Source: Candidatus Saccharimonadota bacterium (GTDB lineage Bacteria > Patescibacteriota > Saccharimonadia > Saccharimonadales > Saccharimonadaceae). From it: a stretch of DNA of 22,184 nucleotides. The position numbers were made by a program, and so were the translations under genes. Below, piece by piece: positions 7,250-13,367 of this stretch. The DNA lies in assembly GCA_900556885.1 (NCBI GenBank), contig UNSQ01000009.1, forward strand, positions 1 to 22,184, in the 5' to 3' direction. Positions within the stretch are counted from its first letter, which is position 1. The number at the start of each line of letters is the position of its first letter. The notes beneath the pieces were generated by a model. The model did no database searches. It saw only the letters and a list, made by a program, of their open reading frames with translations, and had not been told where the DNA came from.

Positions 7250-7279
7250 ATATCCCGCTTAATCGGCGGGGTATTTTTT
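7250..7279. terminator. Bidirectional intrinsic terminator
   Basis: A 9-bp stem (ATATCCCGC with GCGGGGTAT, one G-U pair), a 7-nt loop and a run of six T on the plus strand. On the minus strand the stem is followed by ATTTTATT. It serves the convergent aquaporin and rmuC genes. Confidence 0.85.
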
Positions 7280-7282
7280 ATG

Positions 7283-8353
7283 TCAATCTTCCTGAGTCGG
7301 CCGATCAATCAGCTCCGGCTGCGCTTGATTATCGCCACCAGAAATTCGCACGACATCCTTATCAATCTTCCCTAGTTCCTTATACGTATTGTTATAATGA
7401 CCAACGGTCGTGCTTAAACTCTTGCCCATTTTCGTCATCAACTCATCAAACTTTTTAATATGAACGCCCAATTGACTAACTCGAACTTGAATGTCTTTGG
7501 CTTGCTCTTCAATCTGCAAACTACGAAGCCCCTGAAGAACGGTCTGCAGGTACGCGAGAAAACTAGTCGGACTCACAATAATAACCCGCTTGTCCCGGAA
7601 CGCGTATTCAATCAGATCGCGACTCGAACCGCCCTGACCAACATTGTTAATCAGAAGATCGTAATACAAAGATTCGCTAGGAATAAACATAAAAGCAAAG
7701 TCCATAGTGTTTTCGCGCGGACGAATGTATTTACTAGTCTCGTCAATTCGCCCCTTAAGGTCAGCCTTCACTTTATTTAGCCACATTTCACGCTCAGATT
7801 TTGTCTCGGCGTTAATCATCCGATTGTAATTCTCCAAAGAAAACTTACTATCCACCGGCAATATTTGACCCTTGTCCAGAAAAATAACCGCGTCAACAAT
7901 TTCGCCATCCTTGAAGCGATATTGCATTTGATATTGCTTGGCTGGTAAAACGTTATCCAACACGCTTTCCAGATAAAACTCACCAAAAACACCGCGTTGC
8001 TTTGGATTTTGCAACACGTTTTGCAAGGTTTTCAGATCGGTCGCCACATCGACCACACGCTTATTGGTCTCATCCAATTTTGCCAACCGCTGCGTCACGT
8101 CAGCCACCAACTTTGCACTTTCTGACAATTGCTTCTGCACAGAAGTCTGAACTTGCGCGTTGCTTCGCTCCAACTTATCGCTAACGGATTCATTCAGTTT
8201 CGCAATAGTCCGCCCCAATTCCACGACATCGGTTTTAATTAGCTCGACGGATGATTGATTTTTTAGCTCGCTGATTTTTGATTGCAGGACAAATAAAGTC
8301 GCACCCAAACCAATAGTAATAACAATTAAGAGAATAATGATAATGATTTCCAT
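7283..8353 (-). CDS. rmuC: RmuC family DNA recombination protein
   Basis: A 356-residue protein: one N-terminal membrane helix (residues 2-22), a long coiled coil (about 25-120), then the conserved RmuC domain with PKQRGVFGEFYLESVLDN, DAVIFLDKGQILPVDSKFSLENY, FAFMFIPSESLYYDLL and VIIVSPTSFLAYLQTVLQGL. The family is a PD-(D/E)xK nuclease relative that limits inversion at short inverted repeats and protects the genome. Length is somewhat short, as usual for reduced genomes. A TACACT box lies 6 nt before the ATG with TTGTCT 17 bp further up, so the message may be leaderless. It ends in the shared terminator with the aquaporin. Confidence 0.93.
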   Translation of the reverse strand: MEIIIIILLIVITIGLGATLFVLQSKISELKNQSSVELIKTDVVELGRTIAKLNESVSDKLERSNAQVQTSVQKQLSESAKLVADVTQRLAKLDETNKRVVDVATDLKTLQNVLQNPKQRGVFGEFYLESVLDNVLPAKQYQMQYRFKDGEIVDAVIFLDKGQILPVDSKFSLENYNRMINAETKSEREMWLNKVKADLKGRIDETSKYIRPRENTMDFAFMFIPSESLYYDLLINNVGQGGSSRDLIEYAFRDKRVIIVSPTSFLAYLQTVLQGLRSLQIEEQAKDIQVRVSQLGVHIKKFDELMTKMGKSLSTTVGHYNNTYKELGKIDKDVVRISGGDNQAQPELIDRPTQED

Positions 8354-8359
8354 ACACTT

Positions 8360-8388
8360 AGTGTACAGTGATTATAGCGCCAAGACAA
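8360..8388 (-). promoter_or_regulatory. Leaderless promoter of rmuC
   Basis: -35 TTGTCT (8383-8388), 17-bp spacer, -10 TACACT (8360-8365), then 6 nt to the ATG at 8353. The start overlaps a small inverted repeat, ACACT-A-AGTGT. A TATAAT also occurs inside the spacer and could be used instead. Confidence 0.5.
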
Positions 8389-8866
8389 CTCGTGCTAAGA
8401 TCGCAAATAAAGTCATAAATAAAATTGCTGCACCGTTGCCACGAATTCTATTCAACCAGATTAACGACAAGTATACCAAAACTGTCGCCAAAACTACCCA
8501 TAGCAATGACAAAATCCAAGATCCGCCAGCCCATAATGTAGCGCCCCACAACGACACAGTTGCCGCGATTACCACCAACAGAGGTCGCTTGATGCCAAAT
8601 ACCGCCAACACTGGAACTAGCATAATTCCCGCCAAAACCAGCGCGACGTAAGATACGATGCTCGTGCTGTTTGCGCAAATAGAAATATGCTCAGCGTTCG
8701 CGCAAAATACGGGTGTAATCATAAATTTATCAAACGCAAGCGCCAGCAACCAGATAGCCACGCCGCTAGCAACTAAAATCGCCAAAATCCTCAAGAAAAC
8801 TCGCTTTGAAAATGGATATGTGTAATCTGATATTTCTTCACGGAAAATAGCTGACAATAATTTCAT
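8372..8866 (-). CDS. Four- to five-helix membrane protein of unknown function
   Basis: A 164-residue protein with a short polar start (MKLLSAIFREEISDYTYP), a helix near residues 25-42, a loop carrying two cysteines (CANAEHISICAN) probably outside the membrane, and three or four more helices to the C-terminus. The two loop cysteines could form a disulfide. The ATG at 8866 is preferred over the upstream TTG because a TACAAT box lies exactly 6 nt before it. It overlaps the rmuC promoter at its 3' end. No family is recognised. Confidence 0.65.
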   Translation of the reverse strand: MKLLSAIFREEISDYTYPFSKRVFLRILAILVASGVAIWLLALAFDKFMITPVFCANAEHISICANSTSIVSYVALVLAGIMLVPVLAVFGIKRPLLVVIAATVSLWGATLWAGGSWILSLLWVVLATVLVYLSLIWLNRIRGNGAAILFMTLFAILARVVLAL

Positions 8867-8872
8867 ACGTAA

Positions 8873-8901
8873 ATTGTAACGTAAACTTGTCAATATTGCA
8901 A
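8873..8901 (-). promoter_or_regulatory. Leaderless promoter of the 8372-8866 gene
   Basis: -35 TTGCAA (8896-8901), 17-bp spacer, -10 TACAAT (8873-8878), then 6 nt to ATG. No ribosome site is present between. Confidence 0.5.
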
Positions 8902-8911
8902 ATGTATATGC

Positions 8912-9394
8912 TTAAATATTATGCTTTTTCAGGAGATTCATCGGTTTATACCAAATAATCCCTACGCAAGCAATCAATAATCCGCCAATAACGTCAAGCG
9001 GCGTATGCACCAGAGCAATAACCCGACCGACACATATTAAGATTGTCATTATCAAACACAATAAAGCCAGCCGCCAACTCTTTGCTCCGAAAAATACCGC
9101 CAAAGTAATTGCCATTGTAAATAGAGCGTGATCAGACGGAAAACCCGGATTATTAAGGAATGACGCGCCGGCAGATACGCCCAGAATCTCGAACGGGCGC
9201 ATTTGATCTGGTTGATAAATTGACCCGATAATTTTTGCCGCCACGTAAGCAGTCAAACCAGCCATCAAAACTTGGCTATAAACTTGATACTTCTCTTTAT
9301 TTGGAACCAATTTTATCAGCGCGTACGCACCAATTAGCACGACCGGCACCACCAGTCCGTCAGCAATCAGCTTCACAATCCATTGCAAATCCAT
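8912..9394 (-). CDS. PAP2 family phosphatase (undecaprenyl-diphosphate phosphatase-like)
   Basis: A 160-residue integral membrane phosphatase. The three PAP2 motifs are present: K54 with R66-P67, PSDH at 86-89, and G123-R124 to H130 to D134 (GRVIALVHTPLD). H89 and H130 are the expected proton donor and nucleophile. The PSDH form and small size resemble BcrC-type undecaprenyl diphosphate phosphatases, which recycle the lipid carrier for peptidoglycan; other lipid phosphates remain possible. The gap in motif 1 (K-x11-RP) is longer than the usual K-x6-RP. The ATG at 9394 is chosen because TATACT lies 6 nt upstream and the helices begin just after it. Confidence 0.88.
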   Translation of the reverse strand: MDLQWIVKLIADGLVVPVVLIGAYALIKLVPNKEKYQVYSQVLMAGLTAYVAAKIIGSIYQPDQMRPFEILGVSAGASFLNNPGFPSDHALFTMAITLAVFFGAKSWRLALLCLIMTILICVGRVIALVHTPLDVIGGLLIACVGIIWYKPMNLLKKHNI

Positions 9395-9400
9395 ACTATA

Positions 9401-9429
9401 AGTATATCGCGTCAACGCTGGCCAGTAAA
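9401..9429 (-). promoter_or_regulatory. Leaderless promoter of the PAP2 gene
   Basis: -35 TTTACT (9424-9429), 17-bp spacer, -10 TATACT (9401-9406), then 6 nt to the ATG at 9394. It adjoins the divergent tRNA promoter. Confidence 0.5.
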
Positions 9430-9432
9430 CGC

Positions 9433-9461
9433 TTGCGGAAATCATTTTTCTATAGTACAAT
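9433..9461 (+). promoter_or_regulatory. Promoter of tRNA-Gln
   Basis: -35 TTGCGG (9433-9438), 17-bp spacer, -10 TACAAT (9456-9461), with transcription expected near 9468, a few bases before the mature tRNA 5' end. Confidence 0.6.
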
Positions 9462-9473
9462 TATGTTTGCCGT

Positions 9474-9548
9474 TGGGATGTCGCCAAGTGGTAAGGCAGC
9501 GGGTTCTGGTCCCGCCATTCGGGGGTTCGAATCCCTCCATCCCAGCCA
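9474..9548 (+). tRNA. tRNA-Gln (anticodon CUG)
   Basis: A full cloverleaf of 75 nt including an encoded CCA. Acceptor TGGGATG pairs with CATCCCA, D stem GCC/GGC, anticodon stem GCGGG/CCCGC with loop TTCTGGT giving anticodon CTG, a 5-nt variable loop, and T arm GGGGG-TTCGAAT-CCCTC. The U1-A72 pair and G73 discriminator are typical glutamine identity elements. It reads CAG codons. An inverted-repeat terminator follows. The decayed recombinase frame on the other strand reads into it, which suggests past use as an attachment site. Confidence 0.95.
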
Positions 9549-9904
9549 AATGGAATTTTCTCTAAATCCACCATTAAGTTATATGGTGGATTTAGTTTTA
9601 TAACAGATACAGCATTGTCGCCAGCTCGGAGGTTTAACACCAGCTTATTGTATATCATATCCTCTTCAATAATATAGGTGGTTGAAAGTATGGCTTCTAG
9701 ATAAGAATTAACAAGTTCAACAAATTCTTTATGAGTTGGCAAACTGCTACTAAACTTAGCTAATTCTCGTTCTAATTTAGCAATAATGGCTTTATTTTGA
9801 ATCATTGACTCTTGGTGATATTCTAATTTTCCTTTGTGATGACGTTTGTAATCGTCAGGGCTTTCGGCTTGAAGTTGTTGATGTTTAGTATATTTATTTA
9901 GTTC
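9549..9904 (-). pseudogene. Decayed C-terminus of a (serine?) recombinase abutting the tRNA
   Basis: A minus-strand frame is open from a double TAA at about 9905, without a good start at its head; ATG at 9805 is internal. It encodes a lysine- and glutamine-rich helical part and then THKEFVELVNSYLEAIL, NKLVLNL and LNPPYNLMVDL. Without its own stop it continues through the tRNA antisense sequence (WDGGIRTPE) to 9461. The pattern of coil, then an xKLVxNL strand, then a xPPYNLM ending resembles the C-terminal tail of large serine recombinases, where PFN/PFD-L endings are common. That is inference from memory. N-terminal catalytic and DNA-binding parts are absent. It may instead be a remnant of another gene. 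Confidence 0.45.
9562..9600 (+). terminator. Terminator of tRNA-Gln
   Basis: A perfect 13-bp inverted repeat (9562-9574 with 9583-9595, core AAATCCACCAT/ATGGTGGATTT) with an 8-nt loop and then TTTTA, 14 nt after the tRNA CCA. The U-run is short, so strength is uncertain. The same bases lie in the decayed recombinase frame. Confidence 0.6.
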
Positions 9905-9964
9905 TTATTATATCTTTTATCTTAATTGTTGTGTCATAGCTTGGACTTAATTTGACTTGATAGC

Positions 9965-10948
9965 TTATATCTCTTTTGTATTTAGGTCATATTTAGCTAT
10001 GATACTACAAGTGATACTTGACAAACTTTCTTTTAATACTTTATGAAACTCTAAAAAGTCTTCCCTAGTAAATACCTGATCGGACTCTAATCTGTGAACT
10101 ATGTCATGCCTAAAATTAATCAATTCCTTAAGTTTATTATAATTTTCTATACTAGTTGATTCTTCTATTATACTTTTGATATCCAACTCTGCATGCCTCT
10201 TGTATGTTTTTCTAACATTTTTCAAATCTTGAAAGCTTATCTTTTTAATGAAAGAATTAATAATTTCTGGTACGTCTAAATTTTTATTATCAGATGATAT
10301 TTTCGTGATTTTTGACAATATGCCTTCATCATAGCTCGCTAGCACCCTAAATGTTTCCTTAAAATAAAATTCAAATATTGCAACAAGTATCGGAATTAGA
10401 CTAATATAAATCTGCCTGGTTGGATCCACATAGGCTAAAAAATCTTCATTTTTTTCATCACTACTTTCTGGCTTGTTCGCTGCCTGAAAATTATTCCATG
10501 GCTGAGGTAGGCTTATTTCTAACATCTGAATGCTACTGCATGTTTTTCTAGTTATATAATCAATACCGCGACTCATTGGAGAGGTATCATTTTCCCATAA
10601 AGGAGCGACTTTATTTTTCCCATAGTCCCCATCAATCGTTCCTCCAAATTTCTTCTTTGAATCTGTCAAAATTTTGTTCATCATACTTACGTCATACCAT
10701 GAAGCACTGTATGTATTTCTCACATGAAGTGACCAAAATTTCCTTTTTCCTCTTATTTCTGGAAAAATTGTTATTTCTACACCAGTGATTGATTTAAAAT
10801 CCTCTTGATCAAACCAAAGCAGATGTTCGCTCCCTTTCGGCCAATTCCATAGATGGGATGTTGTGTTTATCTTCCCATAGGATTTTATATGATCAGATAA
10901 GCTCTTTTTATTAGTACTCTCAGTATGTAAACATAAGTCTCTTCCCAT
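9965..10948 (-). CDS. HEPN-motif protein in an AT-rich island (candidate defence gene)
   Basis: A 327-residue soluble protein. The C-terminal part (about 180-320) is all helical and contains NFRHDIVHR, with R280 and H285 arranged as the R-x4-H motif of HEPN ribonuclease domains. The N-terminal half is a mixed region with VEITIFPEIRGKRKFWSLHV and FGGTIDGDYG and is not recognised. HEPN proteins are often RNA-cleaving effectors of toxin-antitoxin or abortive-infection systems, but some are structural. Base composition is clearly more AT-rich than the flanks, and the gene stands between the tRNA-adjacent recombinase remnant and a possible small RNA, fitting an acquired island. TATAAT lies 7 nt before the ATG. 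No partner antitoxin gene is evident. Confidence 0.6.
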   Translation of the reverse strand: MGRDLCLHTESTNKKSLSDHIKSYGKINTTSHLWNWPKGSEHLLWFDQEDFKSITGVEITIFPEIRGKRKFWSLHVRNTYSASWYDVSMMNKILTDSKKKFGGTIDGDYGKNKVAPLWENDTSPMSRGIDYITRKTCSSIQMLEISLPQPWNNFQAANKPESSDEKNEDFLAYVDPTRQIYISLIPILVAIFEFYFKETFRVLASYDEGILSKITKISSDNKNLDVPEIINSFIKKISFQDLKNVRKTYKRHAELDIKSIIEESTSIENYNKLKELINFRHDIVHRLESDQVFTREDFLEFHKVLKESLSSITCSIIAKYDLNTKEI

Positions 10949-10955
10949 GCATGAT

Positions 10956-10961
10956 ATTATA
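10956..10961 (-). promoter_or_regulatory. -10 box of the HEPN gene (leaderless)
   Basis: TATAAT on the minus strand, 7 nt before the ATG at 10948. No convincing -35 or ribosome site is visible. Confidence 0.45.
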
Positions 10962-10980
10962 TAACCTATTCTTAATATTT

Positions 10981-10989
10981 TGCTATAAT
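10981..10989 (+). promoter_or_regulatory. Extended -10 on the plus strand
   Basis: TG-C-TATAAT is a perfect extended -10 and points towards 11169, where a terminator lies, with no plus-strand gene between. Confidence 0.45.
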
Positions 10990-10995
10990 TTGGCT

Positions 10996-11169
10996 TTGGT
11001 TTTAATTTTTATCTGATTGTTAATTGATAATAAATTATTTATTTTGTTTTATTCATCAATCCGAGCTCTAACTACTAAAAGCAATTTGCTAATCGCTAGA
11101 GGTTCATCTGTCGTATTTTTACGCCAGCCAAGTTTGAGATTTAGCAGCCAATTATTTGGCTGTTTTTTT
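10996..11169 (+). ncRNA. Candidate small RNA between promoter and terminator
   Basis: About 170 nt lie between an extended -10 (10981-10989) and a strong plus-strand terminator (11145-11169), with no open reading frame of note. CAGCCAA occurs twice near the end (11125-11131 and 11145-11151), so either copy could pair with TTGGCTG at 11156-11162. The first 80 nt are very AT-rich. The 3' end overlaps the end of the convergent DoxX-like gene. The call rests only on promoter and terminator; no RNA family is recognised. Confidence 0.3.
11145..11169 (+). terminator. Intrinsic terminator on the plus strand
   Basis: A 7-bp stem CAGCCAA/TTGGCTG with a 4-nt loop and seven T. The minus strand lacks a T-run after the stem (CTAAATC), so the terminator acts on plus-strand transcripts although no plus-strand gene precedes it. 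Confidence 0.7.
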
Positions 11170-11571
11170 CGTCGATAAATTTGCGCAAATCAACAAAATC
11201 CACATCATGAATACCAGAAAAATCGCAGCCACATTATTCACATTCTTTATCGTTGCACCAAATATCACTGCCGCGTGCCCATTCGCAAACGCCAAAAAAC
11301 TAATTACCGCCATAATCCCCAAACTCAAAAAACCAGCCATTCTGCTCGTCAGAGTAATTCTTTTTGACATATTCATATCAATTAAAAACGGCAACGACAT
11401 CAGCTCGGCGACAACCAATAATATTGCAATCGGAAGACTTAAATATGGCGTAATCCCTGCAGAAGTAAGGACCGCAGAGAACTTCTCAAACGTAAATAAT
11501 TGACATAATAATGGCACCATTATGAATAGTCCTGTAATCAATTTAACAATTTTATTCACTTTTCTAGACAT
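11152..11571 (-). CDS. DoxX-like four-helix membrane protein
   Basis: A 139-residue protein with four helices near residues 8-26, 43-63, 76-97 and 113-131. The stretch FEKFSAVLTSAGITPYLSLPIAILLVVAELMSLPFLI resembles DoxX/MauE-type proteins, in which a first-loop segment leads into a helix with an acidic residue. Such proteins are linked to quinone or thiol chemistry in some species, but many members have no known role. The C-terminus is basic (STKKTAK). A -35 TTGAGC and -10 TATACT lie 6 nt before the ATG, so it is probably leaderless and monocistronic. 11572-11735 holds its promoter and otherwise nothing recognised. Confidence 0.6.
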   Translation of the reverse strand: MSRKVNKIVKLITGLFIMVPLLCQLFTFEKFSAVLTSAGITPYLSLPIAILLVVAELMSLPFLIDMNMSKRITLTSRMAGFLSLGIMAVISFLAFANGHAAVIFGATIKNVNNVAAIFLVFMMWILLICANLSTKKTAK

Positions 11572-11577
11572 AATTTC

Positions 11578-11606
11578 AGTATAGCTTGCGCGTCAAAAAA
11601 GCTCAA
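11578..11606 (-). promoter_or_regulatory. Leaderless promoter of the DoxX-like gene
   Basis: -35 TTGAGC (11601-11606), exactly 17-bp spacer, -10 TATACT (11578-11583), 6 nt to the ATG at 11571. Confidence 0.6.
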
Positions 11607-11735
11607 GCTTGTTGTATTTTTTACGAAAGCACTTGCACTTTTTACAAAAACGTCATAAAGTTAAATCAGCGAACGTTACAAAAATAAACACCATAAAACA
11701 GTATCTTTCGCTCTACGACAAATCCACCACAACTT

Positions 11736-11763
11736 AAAATACCCCGTCTCTATGGGGTATTTT
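11736..11763 (-). terminator. Terminator overlapping the trmD stop codon
   Basis: A 10-bp stem AAAATACCCC/GGGGTATTTT with an 8-nt loop. The trmD stop lies in the loop on the minus strand. T-rich ends occur on both sides, so it may act in both directions. Confidence 0.7.
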
Positions 11764-12418
11764 TATTGGTCAATATCCGCGATTGTTCAGCGCGCCACTC
11801 GGCTATTTTTCCATGATGTCCACTCAGTAAAACATCTGGCACACGTAACCCTTTAAACTCCTCGGGTCGTGTATATTGTGGAAATTCCAACGTTTCTCCA
11901 TCTGAAAAACTTTCAATTTCCGCAGACTTTTCGCCGCCCAAAACTCCAGGAATTAACCTAACAATAGAATCAATCATCATCATTGCCGCCAGCTCTCCGC
12001 CCGTCAGCACAAAATCGCCAATACTCCATTGCTCATCAACTAGTTCCAAAATTCGCTCATCAACGCCCTCGTATCGCCCGCAAATAAATATCACGCCCCT
12101 GTCATCATCGGCTTCTTCCTGAGCTTTAGCCTGCTTCCAGCGTTGCCCGCGCGGACTCATTAATACCACTTTCGCTGTTTCATCCTGAGATTTCGCAAAT
12201 TCTACCGCTTTCCATAACGGCTCAATCATAAGAAGCATTCCGTCGCCGCCGCCATAAGGAGTATCGTCAACTTGACGACGAGGACCCAAGCCAAACTCCC
12301 GCAAATTCACCGTCGTAAGCTCCACAATACCGTCTTTCTGAGCCTTCCACATCATGGAATTATTAAAAACTCCCGTCATCATTTCTGGGAAAAGTGTAAT
12401 TACTTGAAACTTTCTCAT
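11750..12418 (-). CDS. trmD: tRNA (guanine-N1)-methyltransferase
   Basis: A 222-residue SPOUT methyltransferase that makes m1G37 in tRNAs and so prevents +1 frameshifting. Visible motifs are ITLFPEMM at the start, DDTPYGGGDGM (51-61), LMSPRGQ (87-92), GRYEGVDER (114-122) and SIGDFVLTGGELAAM (132-146) forming the trefoil knot and AdoMet site; D150 is the expected catalytic base, followed by R-x-I-PGVL. Slightly shorter than usual at the C-terminus. In many bacteria it lies with rpsP, khpA, rimM and rplS; here it shares strand with khpA but is split from it by a foreign-looking plus-strand gene. TGGACA and TACACT 7 nt before the ATG suggest its own leaderless promoter. Confidence 0.97.
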   Translation of the reverse strand: MRKFQVITLFPEMMTGVFNNSMMWKAQKDGIVELTTVNLREFGLGPRRQVDDTPYGGGDGMLLMIEPLWKAVEFAKSQDETAKVVLMSPRGQRWKQAKAQEEADDDRGVIFICGRYEGVDERILELVDEQWSIGDFVLTGGELAAMMMIDSIVRLIPGVLGGEKSAEIESFSDGETLEFPQYTRPEEFKGLRVPDVLLSGHHGKIAEWRAEQSRILTNKNTP

Positions 12419-12425
12419 CTGTTAC

Positions 12426-12454
12426 AGTGTAGCAAGTGTTGACGTGATTGTCCA
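12426..12454 (-). promoter_or_regulatory. Promoter of trmD
   Basis: -35 TGGACA (12449-12454), 17-bp spacer, -10 TACACT (12426-12431) with an upstream TGC, 7 nt to the ATG. It overlaps the divergent promoter of the 12525 gene, so the two probably compete for RNA polymerase. Confidence 0.55.
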
Positions 12455-12467
12455 GGTATGATATACA
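12439..12467 (+). promoter_or_regulatory. Promoter of the orphan gene at 12525
   Basis: -35 TTGACG (12439-12444), 17-bp spacer, -10 TATACA (12462-12467). The leader of about 50 nt contains a small ACTC/GAGT hairpin and an AAAGGA ribosome site before the ATG. Confidence 0.6.
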
Positions 12468-12524
12468 TATATTAACTTTTACTCAACCGAGTAGGAGTAG
12501 CCCTTACATAGAAAGGACAGAGAT

Positions 12525-13160
12525 ATGTCCGGAGAACTCTCGCTCGAAGGTGTCGAGTACGCAATCAATACTGCAGGGCTCAGCCCTAGGTCGCATGCGT
12601 ATGTCGACCCATGTGGTGACATCATCATCAAGATCCAAGTCCCCTTGACTCTTGATGACGGAACGCAGGTTCCTTATGGAGCTGGCAGTGATATCCAGCG
12701 CGAGCTGGCTTATCTCATCGATAAGATCGTATGGGAGGAAAACTCCACTGGAAACTGGCAGTTGGCCTTCTCAGGGAACGGGATCGCCATTACGGTCGGT
12801 GCTGACGTCCTCCTTCCTGAAGGACACAACATCCACAGCGACAATCATTACCCCCTGATTCATCAGGGGAATGATGACGGACGCGCGGAGCGTGTCTACG
12901 CCGAATGCATTTCTGGGTCCACTTTTAACCTACTCTCGATCATCAAGACATTCTCCTGGATGCCCGACAAAGCGATCGCGGAATTGCTCCGGCACGGTCC
13001 GGGGCACGAAGTTATTCGCATTAACAGCCGAGAGGTTTACGAAGACCTGTTGCCACATCTGGCACAGGCATTCCCCTGGGTGGCGGAGGCATTCTTTATG
13101 CCATATCCCTTGAAAGATGTTGACGGCTGGATCTCCCGACCCATCCTACAAGAGGGCTAA
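12525..13160 (+). CDS. Orphan protein of foreign composition
   Basis: A 211-residue soluble protein, not recognised. It has no signal peptide or membrane helix. Recurrent features are an acidic beta-rich first half (GDIIIKIQVPLTLDDG, WQLAFSGNGIAITVGADVLLPEGHN) and a helical second half with an aromatic end (HLAQAFPWVAEAFFMPYP). A histidine-rich loop (GHNIHSDNHYPLIHQG) sits near the middle. G+C and codon choice (ATC, CTC, GGG, GAG) are visibly higher than in the neighbours, and it runs opposite to the minus-strand genes it separates, both signs of acquisition. It has its own promoter, an AAAGGA site 9 nt before the ATG, and a complex hairpin region after it. Function cannot be inferred. Confidence 0.75.
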   Translation: MSGELSLEGVEYAINTAGLSPRSHAYVDPCGDIIIKIQVPLTLDDGTQVPYGAGSDIQRELAYLIDKIVWEENSTGNWQLAFSGNGIAITVGADVLLPEGHNIHSDNHYPLIHQGNDDGRAERVYAECISGSTFNLLSIIKTFSWMPDKAIAELLRHGPGHEVIRINSREVYEDLLPHLAQAFPWVAEAFFMPYPLKDVDGWISRPILQEG

Positions 13161-13161
13161 C

Positions 13162-13225
13162 GCCCGCTGAGAAAATAGCTCGTTGAGACACCAAGTCTCA
13201 ACTTGAGACTCGGCGGGCTATTTTC
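13162..13225 (+). promoter_or_regulatory. Competing hairpins after the orphan gene
   Basis: Several mutually exclusive stems start 2 nt after the stop. TTGAGAC occurs at 13183-13189 and 13203-13209, and GTCTCAA at 13195-13201 can pair with either. Outer arms can form GAAAATAGC (13171-13179) with GCTATTTTC (13217-13225), or GCCCGCTGAG (13162-13171) with CTCGGCGGGC (13209-13218, one wobble). The second form leaves TATTTTC after a GC-rich stem, as in a terminator. It is at least a terminator; a switch is possible but unproven. Confidence 0.6.
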
Positions 13226-13254
13226 ATGTCTTTTTACAGAAATTATTTCCCACC

Positions 13255-13284
13255 AAAAAACCGCCCCACTAAGGACGGTTTTTT
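13255..13284. terminator. Bidirectional intrinsic terminator
   Basis: Stem AAAAAACCG/CGGTTTTTT, extended by CC/GG beyond one mismatch, with T-runs on both strands. It ends the khpA-side transcript on the minus strand and backs up the orphan-gene terminator on the plus strand. Confidence 0.85.
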
Positions 13285-13353
13285 AGCACAAATAAGGCTC
13301 TCAATGGTTTCCCATTGTCTCGCATAGAGCTGTTCTCGCATAATGTCTGTGCT
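13285..13353 (-). ncRNA. Structured RNA in the khpA 3' region
   Basis: Read on the minus strand, 69 nt fold into three nested stems: AGCACA with TGTGCT (13285-13290/13348-13353), GCTCT with AGAGC (13326-13330/13297-13301), and CAATGG-GAAA-CCATTG (13302-13317) capped by a GNRA tetraloop. The loop is GNRA only on this strand. ATGCGAGA occurs twice, at 13334-13341 in the lower internal loop and 13318-13325 in the bulge. A terminator follows directly. It lies 15 nt after khpA and could be a processed 3' UTR RNA or a regulatory element. No known family is recognised. Confidence 0.5.
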
Positions 13354-13367
13354 TGAACTGGTTTTAA

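Noticed and set aside
9461..9548. Coding extension on the minus strand through the tRNA (DGGIRTPEWRDQNPLPYHLATS).
   Set aside because: This is the well-known spurious peptide from antisense tRNA; the real feature is tRNA-Gln on the plus strand.
13183..13209. Repeated TTGAGAC units as a possible CRISPR-like array.
   Set aside because: Only two 7-nt units with an inverted copy between; no spacers, no cas genes. Better explained as hairpin structure.
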